Shown: positions 9,149 to 17,978 of the stretch, piece by piece
How positions within the stretch are numbered: the first letter of the stretch is position 1
How the letters are laid out: each line of letters starts with the position of its first letter
Assembly: GCF_900129155.1 (NCBI RefSeq)
Contig: NZ_FQVF01000005.1
Span: 186,001 to 250,000, forward strand
Reading direction: 5' to 3'
Origin: Marinomonas polaris DSM 16579
Lineage (GTDB): Bacteria; Pseudomonadota; Gammaproteobacteria; Pseudomonadales; Marinomonadaceae
DNA: 64,000 bases
Notes under the pieces: generated by a model
Told to the model about the DNA's origin: nothing
Database searches by the model: none
Seen by the model: only the letters and a program-made list of their open reading frames with translations
Position numbers and translations under genes: made by a program

Positions 9149-9445
9149 ATGATTCGTCATGTGTTGTTTATTCAATATAAAGCGCAAGCCAGCGAAGCGG
9201 ATATTGTCACGTCTTTGACCAATTTTGAGACGATTAAAAGTAAAATTGATGGCATTGAGTCGGTTGAGTGGGGACTAAACAATAGTCCAGAAGGGCGCAA
9301 TAAAGAGTATACCCATTGTGTGTTTATGACCTTTGTGGACGAAGCCGCGCGTGATGCCTACATTCCTCACCCAGAACACGAAGTATTAAAAGCACAACTA
9401 GGGCCGATTTTAGAAGACATTATCGTTTTCGATTACGCCTTATAG
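9149..9445 (+). CDS. Dabb (stress-responsive A/B barrel) domain protein
   Basis: 98 residues forming a single dimeric alpha/beta barrel domain: MIRHVLFIQYK, a GIESVEWGLNNSPEG strand, YTHCVFMTFVDEAARDAY, and a PHPEHE motif. These are family hallmarks. Members range from plant stress proteins to small bacterial enzymes, often acting on polyketide-like or aromatic substrates; no activity is assigned. GGAGT lies 7 bp before ATG. It stands alone, with a strong terminator shared with the convergent DJ-1 gene. Confidence 0.87.
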   Translation: MIRHVLFIQYKAQASEADIVTSLTNFETIKSKIDGIESVEWGLNNSPEGRNKEYTHCVFMTFVDEAARDAYIPHPEHEVLKAQLGPILEDIIVFDYAL

Positions 9446-9490
9446 CATCTTGTTAATAATATTTAGTCACTTTTTAGTCATGCAAAATAG

Positions 9491-9526
9491 AAAACCCGCC
9501 TCAAGTTTCCTTGCGGCGGGTTTTTT
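9491..9526. terminator. Bidirectional rho-independent terminator
   Basis: AAAACCCGCC pairs with GGCGGGTTTT around a 14-nt loop, with A residues on one side and six T on the other. It lies between the convergent Dabb and DJ-1 genes and can serve both. Confidence 0.88.
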
Positions 9527-9547
9527 AGTGGTTATGGTGATTGGCGC

Positions 9548-10249
9548 TTATTTAGCCAATTGAGCCAATAGTTTTTCAGCCACTAATTCAGAGCTTGCAG
9601 GGTTTTGACCTGTGATCATCAAACCGTCTTGAACTGCAAATGGTGTCCAGTCCGCCGTGTTTTTGTAATCTGCACCGCGTTTTTTCATTTCATCTTCTAA
9701 CAAGAAAGGCACAACTTCTGTTAATTGCACGGCTGCTTCTTCGCTGTTAGTGAAACCTGTCACGGTTTTACCCTTGATGAAGTACTCTCCGTCTGCATCT
9801 TTAATGTTCAAGAAAGCGCTTGGTGCGTGGCAAACAGAAGAGATTGGCTTATTCGCTGCGATGAAGCTTTCGATCAAGGCAATGGATTCTTCGTTTTCAG
9901 TTAGATCCCAAAGTGGACCGTGGCCGCCTGGATAGAAGATGGCATCGAAGTCATCTTGTTTCACATCGCTAAGCTTTTGCGTGTTAGTAATAACATCTTG
10001 TGCGGCCTGATCTTTGTAGAAGCGTTCAGTTGCTTCGGTTTGCGCATCTGGCGCTGTGCTGTTTGGATCGATTGGTGCTTGGCCACCTTTTGGTGTAACG
10101 ACAGTTACTTCTGCGCCAGCATCAAGAAACGCGTAATAAGGTGCGGCGAATTCTTCTACCCAAAAACCTGTTTTGTGACCTGTGTCGCCCAAATCTGAAT
10201 GTGATGTTAGAACGACTAGAATTTTTTTGCTGCTCATAAGACTGTTCAT
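9548..10249 (-). CDS. DJ-1/PfpI-family protein, Hsp31/glyoxalase III-like
   Basis: 233 residues of the type 1 glutamine amidotransferase-like fold. The nucleophile elbow is SSVCHAP (Cys140, His141), with a Glu near residue 33 (WVEEF) and the YPGGHGPLWDL segment seen in the Hsp31/YDR533C branch. Members of that branch act as glutathione-independent methylglyoxalases or protein/nucleotide deglycases and respond to stress. The start at 10249 has AGGA 7 bp upstream. It is transcribed divergently from a LysR gene (159 bp between), which probably regulates it. Confidence 0.9.
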   Translation of the reverse strand: MNSLMSSKKILVVLTSHSDLGDTGHKTGFWVEEFAAPYYAFLDAGAEVTVVTPKGGQAPIDPNSTAPDAQTEATERFYKDQAAQDVITNTQKLSDVKQDDFDAIFYPGGHGPLWDLTENEESIALIESFIAANKPISSVCHAPSAFLNIKDADGEYFIKGKTVTGFTNSEEAAVQLTEVVPFLLEDEMKKRGADYKNTADWTPFAVQDGLMITGQNPASSELVAEKLLAQLAK

Positions 10250-10408
10250 AAGTGAATCCTAAATGTTTGAATGAGTTGTTTTATTAACTTGTGATTAGTC
10301 TATCTAATTAATCGAATGAGCATAATGGGGTGAATTTTGACTTCATTAGTCAAATAATTGATACAATAAAAATCTATTACTATTCATCTTAAAAAAAGAG
10401 TCGTCACT

Positions 10409-11302
10409 ATGGAAGTCTCCTTTGAGCAGTTAAAAAGTATGGTGGTGTTTGCCCAAGTGGTGGAGCAAGGCAGTTTGACGGCCGCCGCTAAGTTCATGGG
10501 GATTTCCCGAGGCGTAGTGAGTTATCACCTGAAAAAGCTAGAAGAGCAGCTTGGAGTGAAGTTGCTGAACCGTACTACTCGTTCTTTGTCATTGACCGAA
10601 ACGGGCGAAGCTTATTATCAGCGTTGCCGAGCCATTGCATTTCAAGCTCATGAAGCGAACCTACAGATAGAAAAAGCCAAGCAAGAGCCAGAAGGGAAAT
10701 TGAAGATCTCTTGTCCGGTGAATTTGGGCTTGCAGGTGATTGTGCCGGCGCTTAATGAATTTCGAAGGCTTTACCCTTTAATTGAATTGAATGTTTCCCT
10801 AAGCGATGAAGTGGTCAATATCATCAAAGACGGTGTTGATCTGGCGATTCGCGGTGCGCCGTTATTAGATTCCGGTTTGCAAGCCAGTAAGTTAAAGACC
10901 TTCGAAACTTGTTTATGTGGCTCACCAGAGTATTTTCGCCGTCGTGGCCTACCAACTCAACCCGAGGAACTTTATGACCACGATTGGGTTGTGTATACAC
11001 CGGCAGCAAATACAGTGCATCTTAGCCAAGGTTCCAAGTCGTTTAGTTTGTCTGTTCATGGTGGCGTTAGTACCAACAACGCTGCAGCAAGGACAATATT
11101 TTTAGAAGGCGGTAATGGCATAGGGCGAATTCCTATGTACGACGCGCTACCTCGTATCGCCAATGGCAGTTTAGAAAGAATTTTGCCGGATTATAAATGC
11201 ACAGGAATTGATGTTTACGCCGTCTTTCCGCCAGGAACAGCGGAGTCTAAAAAGTTACGCTTATTGCTGGATTTTCTAAAAGCGTCCTTTGCTCGGTTTT
11301 GA
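10409..11302 (+). CDS. LysR-family regulator divergent from the DJ-1 gene
   Basis: 297 residues. The N-terminal winged helix has the usual pattern (FAQVVEQGSLTAAAKFMGISRGVVSYHLKKLEEQLGVKLL in two parts, then NRTTRSLSLTETG). This is the LysR branch close to DsdC/YafC-like 'CrgA' regulators. The effector domain follows (KLKISCPVNLGLQVI, DLAIRGAP, GIGRIPMYDA). The AT-rich 159-bp gap to the DJ-1 gene should hold both promoters, but I could not fix a single LysR box. Confidence 0.9.
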   Translation: MEVSFEQLKSMVVFAQVVEQGSLTAAAKFMGISRGVVSYHLKKLEEQLGVKLLNRTTRSLSLTETGEAYYQRCRAIAFQAHEANLQIEKAKQEPEGKLKISCPVNLGLQVIVPALNEFRRLYPLIELNVSLSDEVVNIIKDGVDLAIRGAPLLDSGLQASKLKTFETCLCGSPEYFRRRGLPTQPEELYDHDWVVYTPAANTVHLSQGSKSFSLSVHGGVSTNNAAARTIFLEGGNGIGRIPMYDALPRIANGSLERILPDYKCTGIDVYAVFPPGTAESKKLRLLLDFLKASFARF

Positions 11303-11475
11303 TGCGCGATGTTTTTCTGTAACAAACCTTGGTTAGCTTTGTTATTTCCTGTGATGTTTATTATTGAATTGTGCGAATCGAGGATCTTCTGTTTTTTATG
11401 AATTATCATATAGATAGATGGAATTATTTTAGTGTAAGTAAGGGATCGTTTTTTTTTGAATGACAGGAGCCAATT

Positions 11476-13338
11476 GTGCTCATTAAACATAAATTAATTT
11501 TAAATACCGTATTATTGGTTGTGGCGCTCGTTGCCATGTTAGGGCTTTTTTATAGTACGCAGAGCAATCTAGAAAAGCTGAACTATGCCAAGAATCTTGT
11601 AGTACACCAACAAGTTAATATGCTTACCTTGCGCCGTAATGAGAAAGATTTTCTTGCTCGTCTCGACCTTTCTTATGAAACAAAATTCAACGAGACAATG
11701 ACTTCTCTTTTTGCGGATCAAACATTACTTGAAAACGTGATGAGTGACTTTGCCATCGATACTGATACTTTGCTGGAGCTCACCGGCGATTTTAAAGAAT
11801 ATCAGACAGATTTTACCTCTGTTGTAACGGCATCTAAAGTATTGGGCCTAACACCAGAGACAGGATTGCAGGGGGAGCTTCGTGGAGCGGTTCATAATAT
11901 TGAGAGTGAATTATCTGCTCTGAACCAAGATGCGTTACTGGTGACTATGTTGCAGCTTCGTCGACATGAAAAAGACTTTATGCTGCGCAGTAATCCTAAA
12001 TATATTGCCTCTTTTAATAAAACCTTAGACCAGTTAGAAAGCAACTTACCCAGTGCTTCATTGCCAGCGGATAAGGTTCAGCTATTAGTGTCTCTTTCTG
12101 ACCAATATAGAAAAGGTTTTAACCAATATGCGGATGGAAAAAAAGCCTTAGGTTTGACCAGTAAGGAAGGAAAACTACTGGCCATGCGTGAGTCTATTCA
12201 TAAAACCGAAACCGCGCTCGATTCATTGGAAGCTCAGTTAACGTCGGTTATTCAAGCTAAAACATCCTTCGCCATGATGATGACAACTATTCTTTGTGGC
12301 GTCATCATTGTTGTTGGAGTATTTGTAGCGTGGATCATTAATCGTACGATCAATTCGGCATTGAATACTATCCAAACGACGATGCGAGACATTCAAACGA
12401 CTCACAATATAGGTTTACGCGTCGATTTGCCGGCGAAAGATGAGATTGGTTTTGTTGCTTCCAGTATTAACGACATGTTGACGGATTTTAGTCGTGTCAT
12501 TGCGAATGCAAATCTTACTGTACAAGAGATGAATACCACCACAATGCAGTTGTCGCAGAACGCAGCAAGAACCTCAGACGATGCACAGAAACAGCGAGCA
12601 GAGACAGATATGGTTGCTGTATCGGTCACCGAAATGGTGGGCACAGTGGAAGATATTTCCCGTAGCATGGAAATGGCTGCGGCGAAGGCTCATTCAACGC
12701 AAGAAAATGCACGACAAGGGCAGTCTAAAGTGAACTCTGCGATTGATCGTATTCGTCAGCTTTCAGACAGACTTGAAGGCTCGGTCGAAACCGTCAGTGC
12801 ATTAGCAAAAGAAAGCGAAAGCATTGGAACTGTTTTGAACGTTATCCAAGGTATTGCCGAACAGACTAACTTGCTAGCGCTTAATGCCGCTATTGAAGCC
12901 GCAAGAGCAGGTGAGCAAGGCCGAGGCTTTGCTGTTGTTGCCGATGAAGTACGTGCCTTGGCAAGTCGAACTCATTCCGCGACGGAAGAGATTTCTGACA
13001 TTATTGTTACCTTGCAAGAACGCACCAAAGGTATTGTAGCTCTGATGGAAAATTGCCGTCAGGATGGTGTGTTAAGTCGCGATGAAGCGGCGACGACTGG
13101 AACCGTACTTGAGCAGATTATTCTTGATGTAGAAGAAATTTCAGATATGGCGGGTTCTGTATCAACCGCGATTGAACAGCAGACTATCGCTGCAAACGAA
13201 ATTAGTAAGAACGTCGACACAATACGTGAAATCACCGAAGACACGTCAGAATCTGTGGCGTTGAACTCTAAGGCGAGCCAGGCTATTGCAGATCAGGCTG
13301 AATCGTTAAACCGTAGCATTTCGATTTTTAAAGTGTGA
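11476..13338 (+). CDS. Methyl-accepting chemotaxis protein with a helical bimodular (HBM) sensor
   Basis: 620 residues, GTG start with AGGAG 6 bp upstream. A first helix (about 8-28) is followed by a periplasmic all-helical region built of two similar modules. Each carries the same signature ([11 protein letters not shown] near 51 and [11 protein letters not shown] near 161), which is diagnostic of the HBM domain known from McpS-type receptors for organic acids. A second helix lies at about 268-290, then HAMP, then the cytoplasmic signalling domain with the conserved hairpin tip ([18 protein letters not shown]). No CheR/CheB-tethering pentapeptide is seen at the C-terminus. The gene is monocistronic and convergent with another receptor. 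Confidence 0.93.
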   Translation: MLIKHKLILNTVLLVVALVAMLGLFYSTQSNLEKLNYAKNLVVHQQVNMLTLRRNEKDFLARLDLSYETKFNETMTSLFADQTLLENVMSDFAIDTDTLLELTGDFKEYQTDFTSVVTASKVLGLTPETGLQGELRGAVHNIESELSALNQDALLVTMLQLRRHEKDFMLRSNPKYIASFNKTLDQLESNLPSASLPADKVQLLVSLSDQYRKGFNQYADGKKALGLTSKEGKLLAMRESIHKTETALDSLEAQLTSVIQAKTSFAMMMTTILCGVIIVVGVFVAWIINRTINSALNTIQTTMRDIQTTHNIGLRVDLPAKDEIGFVASSINDMLTDFSRVIANANLTVQEMNTTTMQLSQNAARTSDDAQKQRAETDMVAVSVTEMVGTVEDISRSMEMAAAKAHSTQENARQGQSKVNSAIDRIRQLSDRLEGSVETVSALAKESESIGTVLNVIQGIAEQTNLLALNAAIEAARAGEQGRGFAVVADEVRALASRTHSATEEISDIIVTLQERTKGIVALMENCRQDGVLSRDEAATTGTVLEQIILDVEEISDMAGSVSTAIEQQTIAANEISKNVDTIREITEDTSESVALNSKASQAIADQAESLNRSISIFKV

Positions 13339-13387
13339 TATAGGTTGCGATAGAAATAGCCAAAAAAATAACTAGAAGACTTAGATT

Positions 13388-13464
13388 AAAGTCCTTAGGT
13401 TAAGGAACTTTGAGATAGATGAGGCCAAACATTCAACTAAAAGAGCTTGGTTAGAATGTTTGGC
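13388..13464. repeat. Two hairpins between convergent chemoreceptor genes
   Basis: The first (13388-13411) pairs AAAGTCCTTA with TAAGGAACTTT, with one bulged base. The second (13424-13464) is a perfect 11-bp pair, GCCAAACATTC with GAATGTTTGGC, around a 19-nt loop. T-tracts are weak, so they may be bidirectional terminators or 3'-end stabilisers. Confidence 0.6.
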
Positions 13465-13474
13465 TGATTGCATG

Positions 13475-15130
13475 TTAAATCGAGAATCTCTGTACGCTGA
13501 TTATTAGGCTTTGCGCAATATCCTTAAGGTGATGGGCGGCAGTAGAAACCTCATTGACCGCTTCACTATTTGATTTATTAAGCTGAGCACTTTCCTCGAC
13601 ACTTTGTGCTACTTCGTTACTCGCTTTGCTCTGTTCTGCTAGTATCATGGTTATTTGGTCTAGCGAGTCTAGAACCTGTCTCGTGCCATTTTCTATTTCA
13701 CGCATGGCAATGCCAGTTGCATCGACACCGTCTATGACAGGCTGCATTTGGCTTGCGCTACTTTCCATAACGCCAATTGCAATTTTGGTATCTCTTTGGA
13801 TCATGTTGATAGTGTCAGAAATCTCTGCGGTGGATTTGCCGGTTTTTTCAGCAAGCGTTCGCACCTCATCGGCAACGACAGCGAAACCTCGTCCTGTTTC
13901 TCCAGCTCTTGCTGCTTCTATGGCAGCATTTAATGCTAGTAAATTGGTTTGATCTGCTATTTCTTGGATGACGCCGATGACACTGTAGATTTTTTCCGAT
14001 TGAGATCCCAGTTTATGCATGGACTGAGTGGCTTCTTGAATGGATTGAGCAATGTTTTTGATGTCGGTGATGTTTTTTTGCATCTGTATAGCACCACTTG
14101 ATGAAGCATCACGAGCATTACTCGATAACTGATGAGCTTCATCTGCGCTGCCTGAGACTTGGCTGATACCGTAAGTGAGCTCTTCTACTGACGCGGCAAT
14201 AGTAGCTGAAGTATCACTTTGTAGAGTGCTGCTAACCGCAACTTGATGGGATGAGGCCGCTAATTGCTGAGATGAACTGACAAGGGAGTGACTAGCATCT
14301 CGGATTTGTTCTATGACGCCCCTGAGGGCTATTTGCATGGTGTGCATTTGAGCGAGCAAGCTAGTTTTATCGTCTGATTTTAGAGTGATTGCAGTGGTCA
14401 GGTTACCTTCTGAAATACTTTTAACAATGCCTGCAGCATAGGCCGGATCGCCACCAAGCTGGCTCATTACATTACGATTAATCCAAAGTGCCATTACAAT
14501 AATCAGTAAAACGATGGTAAAGCAAATGACTAGTGATTGGCTTAACGCGCTTTGGCTTGTCTCATCAAGAAAGCCTATTTGCTCTGTAATTAAGGTGCCG
14601 TATTCTTTTTCGGATGTTTCTACAAGTGTATCCATAGCTGCTAAAGCCGGGCGATCAATTCCTTTCACCATTAAGTCTATTTTTTGACCAGAATTACTAT
14701 CTTTTGTATCGAATTTATCTAATGCCGATTGATATCTATCACTCAGTTGATTGTGAAGTAATGCCAGTTCATCGATCTTTTCTGATCCTATATTAAGTTC
14801 CTTCATTAATGCTTTGGCCTCAACCAGATCTTCATGAACTGCTTCACGATGTTGTTTGAATTCTGCGTTATATTTCGTATAGTTTTGCGGGTCATTTCCT
14901 CTTATTAAGGCATCTTTAAAGGCTTTTACTTGCAAAAGTAAGTTCATTTTTGCATTTTCAATCGCAAGCAAGTTATTGCTTTTAAGCTGAATAGTCTCAA
15001 GGTTGTTGTGGGTGGTTTTACCACTAGAGGAAATAGTTAATACTCCGTTTATTCCTATCGAGGCAGCTCCAAGGATAGCAATAATAGCAAAAAGCCAAAG
15101 TCGGTTAGCGGTCGTTAGATTTGTGCGCAT
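13475..15130 (-). CDS. Methyl-accepting chemotaxis protein with a four-helix-bundle (4HB) sensor
   Basis: 551 residues. Transmembrane helices flank a helical periplasmic domain of about 160 residues of the 4HB_MCP type. A linker with [21 protein letters not shown] is typical of many marine receptors with that sensor. The signalling domain has the [18 protein letters not shown] tip. The sensor is unlike that of the convergent HBM receptor, so the two detect different signals. There is no obvious C-terminal pentapeptide. A 235-bp region upstream separates it from the next, divergent gene. Confidence 0.93.
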   Translation of the reverse strand: MRTNLTTANRLWLFAIIAILGAASIGINGVLTISSSGKTTHNNLETIQLKSNNLLAIENAKMNLLLQVKAFKDALIRGNDPQNYTKYNAEFKQHREAVHEDLVEAKALMKELNIGSEKIDELALLHNQLSDRYQSALDKFDTKDSNSGQKIDLMVKGIDRPALAAMDTLVETSEKEYGTLITEQIGFLDETSQSALSQSLVICFTIVLLIIVMALWINRNVMSQLGGDPAYAAGIVKSISEGNLTTAITLKSDDKTSLLAQMHTMQIALRGVIEQIRDASHSLVSSSQQLAASSHQVAVSSTLQSDTSATIAASVEELTYGISQVSGSADEAHQLSSNARDASSSGAIQMQKNITDIKNIAQSIQEATQSMHKLGSQSEKIYSVIGVIQEIADQTNLLALNAAIEAARAGETGRGFAVVADEVRTLAEKTGKSTAEISDTINMIQRDTKIAIGVMESSASQMQPVIDGVDATGIAMREIENGTRQVLDSLDQITMILAEQSKASNEVAQSVEESAQLNKSNSEAVNEVSTAAHHLKDIAQSLIISVQRFSI

Positions 15131-15365
15131 GGAGTTACATCCTTATGTTTGATTTGTGTTCTTATTATGTCGATGCAAAATAAAAGTGTAGTTCAGGGAT
15201 TTTTGTTTGTTTTGTTATTTGCTTTGAGTAATGTACTTTGTCGTAAATAGATATTTTTATTTATAGAATGAAGGCAGCATTAAGTCGAAGAAGCAGATAG
15301 AGTACGTATACCAAGTAACTAATTTATAATTCATGCTTTTGTGCGTGTTATACAGAGGGAATGTT

Positions 15366-15725
15366 ATGTTATATCGATTGTTGTTGTGTCTGCTTCTTGG
15401 AAGCTTTGTATCGGTTTCTATGGCCGCCAATAATGTTTCGGAAGACCAGCAGAAGCTAACTCAAACTGTCTTTGAGTTAGAGCGAAGCGTGGCTATTTTG
15501 CAATTGTCCACTGCGTCTTTAGGTGATTACCAATCGCTTGCTACAAAAATGGCCCACGTTAAATCATTAGAATATCGCGTGAATTTTCTTGGCAACCTAA
15601 CCTTTCTGTTATGCATGGCGTTAGTGGTTTTCTTTTTTAAATTGCGCAATCAGCAAAAGCGATTGTTAGCGCTTGAAAGCCGAGAAGATGAAAAAGCCAG
15701 TGAGCAGCAAAAGAAAGACGTCTAA
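15366..15725 (+). CDS. Small membrane protein of unknown function
   Basis: 119 residues, not recognised. A signal peptide (hydrophobic LLLCLLLGSFVSVSMA) is followed by a Gln/Glu/Leu-rich helical stretch (about 25-65) likely to form a short coiled coil. Then come one strong transmembrane helix (about 72-92) and a highly charged cytoplasmic tail rich in Lys, Glu and Gln. The start is placed at 15366 because GAGG lies 7 bp before it and the signal peptide begins there; a longer ATG at 15333 has no ribosome site. It precedes an isochorismatase-like gene by 30 bp and may be co-transcribed with it. The topology suggests an envelope scaffold or sensor accessory, but no function can be claimed. Confidence 0.7.
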   Translation: MLYRLLLCLLLGSFVSVSMAANNVSEDQQKLTQTVFELERSVAILQLSTASLGDYQSLATKMAHVKSLEYRVNFLGNLTFLLCMALVVFFFKLRNQQKRLLALESREDEKASEQQKKDV

Positions 15726-15755
15726 ATACAAATACTAAAATCAAAGGGAAGGGTA

Positions 15756-16310
15756 ATGTCTAAATCGATTGTTTTGGTGATCATTGATATGCAGCAAGGC
15801 ATGTCTTGGCCACAAGCTGGTGAACGTAATAATCCAAATGCGGAGCAGGAAATTGCTGAGTTATTAGCGCATTGGCGAGCCAGTCATGCACCGATTGTTC
15901 ATGTACGTCATTTGTCGACAGAGCCCGAATCTTTGTTTTGGCCAGAGCAAGAGGGTGTGTTGTTTCAAGACGCCTTTCAGCCATTAGCCGATGAAAAAAT
16001 CATTGAAAAATCGGTTCCAGACGCTTTTACCTATTCTGATTTGAATGTTTGGCTACGGGAACAAGATGCGCAAGCCTTGGTCGTCGTTGGCGTCAGCACG
16101 AATAATTCAGTGGAATCAACCGTGAGAAGTGCTGGTAACTTAGGCTTTAAGACTTATGTGGTTAGTAGTGCTTGTTTCGCTTTTGAAAAGGATGACTTCT
16201 TTGGTCAATCGCGCAGTGCCGATGAAGTACATGCTATGTCACTTGCCAATCTACATGGCGAATACGCTACCGTAATAAGCCAAGATGAAGCGTTTGCTCT
16301 GCTTTCTTGA
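15756..16310 (+). CDS. Isochorismatase-fold hydrolase, Ser at the nucleophile position
   Basis: 184 residues of the cysteine-hydrolase/isochorismatase fold. The expected triad positions are Asp11 (VIIDMQQG), Lys85 (EKSVPDAF) and, in place of the usual cysteine, Ser118 (VSTNNSVEST). Family members with Cys hydrolyse amides such as nicotinamide or ureidoacrylate; members without it (EntB, PhzD) cleave isochorismate vinyl ethers. The TNNSVE motif looks like a conserved subfamily rather than a mutation. Reaction and substrate are not assigned. The C-terminal SADEVHAMSLANLHGEYA is well conserved in the subfamily. Confidence 0.85.
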   Translation: MSKSIVLVIIDMQQGMSWPQAGERNNPNAEQEIAELLAHWRASHAPIVHVRHLSTEPESLFWPEQEGVLFQDAFQPLADEKIIEKSVPDAFTYSDLNVWLREQDAQALVVVGVSTNNSVESTVRSAGNLGFKTYVVSSACFAFEKDDFFGQSRSADEVHAMSLANLHGEYATVISQDEAFALLS

Positions 16311-16349
16311 ATTAGCCAGATAATTAAAGGTGTTGCTTCAAAAAAGAAC

Positions 16350-16410
16350 GCGATAGTGTCGATTGAAGGGTATTTAAGTTGATTAATTCCGTTTCAATCG
16401 AAAAAATCGC
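16350..16410. terminator. Long hairpin between convergent genes
   Basis: Nested pairs GCGAT/ATCGC and TCGATTGAA/TTCAATCGA flank a 25-nt loop, with A-rich sequence on one arm. It is the only structure between the isochorismatase-like gene and the convergent aminotransferase and probably ends both transcripts. Confidence 0.5.
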
Positions 16411-16429
16411 GAGCAATGGGAGTAAAGCG

Positions 16430-17764
16430 TTAAGCAGGGTTAAAACGCGCTTGAAAGGCACTTAATCGTGTTTCAAGATCCGCCAGTTGTTCATCTTTTA
16501 CCTGAGAAACACAAGCGCGAGCGCCTTCTACTCTTTCTGAACCTGTATTTATCAATGATATGGCGCTAATTCCATGGTACAGCAGAGTTTCCAGTAAGCT
16601 ATCACCATCCATTCCTGGATAAGAGAAAGTAAAATAGAAACCATCGCTCAGGGCCTTGCCGTTATCTTCGGCATAAACCATTTCAAAACCATGGTCGATA
16701 AATAGCTTTTTCATGATGGCTGCGCGTTTCTCGTAAACCTTAGTTAGGTTTAAAAAAGGCAATTCCCCGTCATTGGCTGCTTTTAACATTGCGGCTAAGC
16801 CATATTGTGCCGAATGAGTTACGCCAGCGGATAAACCTCCCATAGCACCGAAGGTAATGGCTTTGCCGAACTGTGTTTGCCCAAAGTTAGTTTTTAAGGT
16901 TGCAAACTCTTGTTGGTAAAGCGCATCTGAAATGACCAAACTTGCTACTCGTTGGCCTGCATAGCTAAACACTTTAGAGCTTGAAATCAATAAAATGTAC
17001 CGATCGGTATAATGCGCAACACTAGGCTGATAAGGAGCTTGGCCGGGTGTTGCATAGTCTTCGCGGTAATCCATACCAAAATAGGCTAGGTCTTCAATGA
17101 TAATGACATCGTATCGTCTAGCTACATCAGCAATGATCTGTAATTCTTCTTCGTTGAAACAAATCCAGGCAGGATTATTTGGGTTTGAATACAGCAAAGT
17201 GGCGTATTTTCCTGAGGACAGATGTTTTTCGAGCTCTGGTTTCAGTGCTACGCCACGATGATTGTACACATCAAAGCTGCCCCAAGATTGACCTATCATA
17301 TCGAGCTGACGTTTTTGATTTGGAAAGCCTGGGTCAATAAATAATGTAGCGCCTTGCTCTTTCGTGCGGTTGCCGACTAAAAAAGCCGCCAAGGCTCCTT
17401 GAGCTGAACCGACTGTTGGAAAGCAACCTGTTGGGCTGACGTTGATATTCATAAACAAAGAACAGAAACGGCTGATTTCCTGTTTCAGCTGAGGAATACC
17501 TTCTAGCATTGGGTATTTAGAAGCTACGCCTTGATGCAGCGCTGCGATCTCTGCTTCTATGCCGACACTGGGTGCAGGCAGGCCAGGAACCCCCATTTCC
17601 ATGCGGATGAATTGCTCACCTGTTGCGGATTCAATACGATTAACCAGCGCAACAAGCTCACGGATAGAGGCTCGTGCCAAAGAGGGAATTCCGGCTTCTT
17701 TTAACGTGTGAGTTACCTTGTCAAAATCAATTGGTGTTGCTGTATCTGTAAAGGATAGGGTCAT
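16430..17764 (-). CDS. PLP-dependent class I/II aminotransferase
   Basis: 444 residues of the fold-type I aminotransferase family. Visible landmarks are the PLP phosphate-binding region (GSAQGALAAF), the substrate/cofactor Asn in LLYSNPNNPAW, the Asp/Tyr pair in IIEDLAYFGMDY, and the Schiff-base lysine in SSSKVFSYAGQR. A C-terminal small domain is complete. It resembles AspC/tyrosine-type enzymes rather than acyl transferases, but the amino donor cannot be read. It is monocistronic, with an AT-rich upstream region of about 150 bp. Confidence 0.88.
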   Translation of the reverse strand: MTLSFTDTATPIDFDKVTHTLKEAGIPSLARASIRELVALVNRIESATGEQFIRMEMGVPGLPAPSVGIEAEIAALHQGVASKYPMLEGIPQLKQEISRFCSLFMNINVSPTGCFPTVGSAQGALAAFLVGNRTKEQGATLFIDPGFPNQKRQLDMIGQSWGSFDVYNHRGVALKPELEKHLSSGKYATLLYSNPNNPAWICFNEEELQIIADVARRYDVIIIEDLAYFGMDYREDYATPGQAPYQPSVAHYTDRYILLISSSKVFSYAGQRVASLVISDALYQQEFATLKTNFGQTQFGKAITFGAMGGLSAGVTHSAQYGLAAMLKAANDGELPFLNLTKVYEKRAAIMKKLFIDHGFEMVYAEDNGKALSDGFYFTFSYPGMDGDSLLETLLYHGISAISLINTGSERVEGARACVSQVKDEQLADLETRLSAFQARFNPA

Positions 17765-17913
17765 TATTCTGCTCGGCTTTTAAAGGAGGTGAACTTCTCT
17801 AGTGAGAATATGTTACCTCATAAAAAACTGAGTTTTTGGACATTCAATGCGAGGAATTTTCGTCTAGTCATTTCAAAAAATAATGCGAGTTTTACGACTT
17901 TTTCTTGTGAAGA

Positions 17914-17961
17914 GTGATGTTAATCGCCAATGGAATGAATTTTATCGGCGATTAACATCAC
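17914..17961. repeat. Perfect 15-bp stem hairpin after the siderophore receptor gene
   Basis: GTGATGTTAATCGCC and its exact complement flank an 18-nt loop, ending 17 bp past the receptor stop. There is no T-tract on the receptor strand, so it may act as a 3' mRNA stabiliser or a weak terminator. Confidence 0.65.
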
Positions 17962-17978
17962 GAGATTACTAGCGTGAT

